Origin: Wyeomyia smithii
Taxonomy: Eukaryota; Arthropoda; Insecta; Diptera; Culicidae
NCBI RefSeq assembly: GCF_029784165.1
Contig: NC_073695.1
Location: 98,871,485 to 98,935,484 of the forward strand
Direction of reading: 5' to 3'
DNA: 64,000 nucleotides
Position numbers and translations under genes: made by a program. The notes beneath the pieces were generated by a model. It did not search any database, was not told the origin of the DNA, and saw nothing but the letters and a program-made list of their open reading frames with translations. Shown piece by piece: positions 63,528 through 64,000 of the stretch; positions within the stretch are counted from its first letter, which is position 1; each line of letters opens with the position of its first letter.

Positions 63528-64000
63528 GTAGGGATGGGAAATATCGACTAAAATGGCTATCGATAATTATCGATAAATTCCCTAATACCATCGATAACTA
63601 TCGATAGTTATCGATAGTTTGACAGCTAAGACCAGATGAAGAAAAACAACAAAGTGTTACTCCAGTTGTGGACAGGAACAATCAAGGATGGAAAAACTCG
63701 TATCGCATAACAATCATTTGGGTATCATTTCTGAACGTGCTATTTGAAAGCTTTCAATCCTAGCAAACCATCGCTATTAAAAGTTATACATTCTCAAGCT
63801 TGCAAGAGACAACTTAGAGCAAAGAAATATATGGTAGCTTTCTTCGATGATTTTGTTTCAGTATTGCCTGCTTTAGGCGGAGCGAGCAACATATAGCGAG
63901 TGTTTCACGAAAGAATCGTAAACGATTGCACTCAATCGATCGCAATGATTCTTTCAAATGTTGGTTGCTTGTAGGCGTAATTCGGCTACTCCACGTCGTG
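63528..64000. mobile_element. hAT element left end, TATCGATA family, runs off the window
   Basis: Starts TAGGGATGGGAAATATCG and carries TATCGATA at 63558-63565, 63568-63575, 63599-63606 and 63609-63616, then TTTGACAGCTAA and 'cagatgaagaaaaac', matching the left end at 48334 and its 'tttgacagctaaagttt' and 'cagatggtgatgaaaaa'. Its right end is outside the window. Confidence 0.75.

Noticed and set aside
1..64000. CRISPR arrays, bacterial operons or ribosome binding sites
   Set aside because: Sequence is eukaryotic; no regularly spaced identical repeats and no prokaryotic gene packing.

Overview
The window looks like insect nuclear DNA, most likely from a mosquito with a large, repeat-rich genome (culicine, Aedes-like). 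That is an inference from AT-rich sequence, spliceosomal introns of 16-18 kb, an SLC22-type transporter closest in my recollection to the dipteran carcinine transporter, tRNA-derived SINEs of the Feilai type, and a DD37E Tc1/mariner relic, a subfamily first described in mosquitoes. There is no sign of bacterial or viral gene organisation.

Only two host genes can be supported, both on the minus strand and both cut by a window edge. (1) Positions 36208 to 1 hold the first five coding exons (about 424 residues) of an SLC22 organic-cation/carnitine transporter, probably CarT. Its small exons (36208-35748, 19316-19103, 18877-18619, 402-210, 146-<1) are separated by introns of 16.4 kb, 0.2 kb, 18.2 kb and 63 bp, and all splice phases agree. 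(2) Positions 61024 to 58237 hold the last six exons of an ankyrin-repeat protein ending in a SOCS box with a Cul5-type LPLP motif, probably a Cullin-5 E3 ligase substrate adaptor. Its 5' exons lie right of the window.

Most of the rest is transposable elements, many nested. With exact or near-exact target-site duplications (TSDs) visible: hAT elements at 5878-6621, 30767-30947, 48334-50761, 50336-50573, 51787-53329 and 53764-54511, with another hAT left end at 63528; a Mutator-like element with ~340-bp inverted repeats and a 9-bp TSD at 61275-63490; and a 5'-truncated non-LTR retrotransposon at 15771-17574 with a 9-bp TSD. Other elements are a long RNase-H-bearing non-LTR element (42905 to about 51400, minus strand), two decayed Tc1/mariner relatives (23.7-24.2 kb and 29.9-31.1 kb), a DD37E relic (48.5-49.7 kb), four groups of tRNA-like SINE sequence, and several MITE families.

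The most interesting signals are: a hAT family whose ends are packed with TATCGATA, the binding site of the host factor DREF, itself hAT-derived; a foldback family (TIR ACACTGGTC) broken independently by a LINE, a hAT and a SINE; nesting up to three levels deep; a tandem satellite with an embedded hairpin at 12.1-12.6 kb; a near-perfect 220-bp hairpin at 32.4-32.6 kb; and a TATA plus initiator pair on the plus strand inside the transporter's last large intron.
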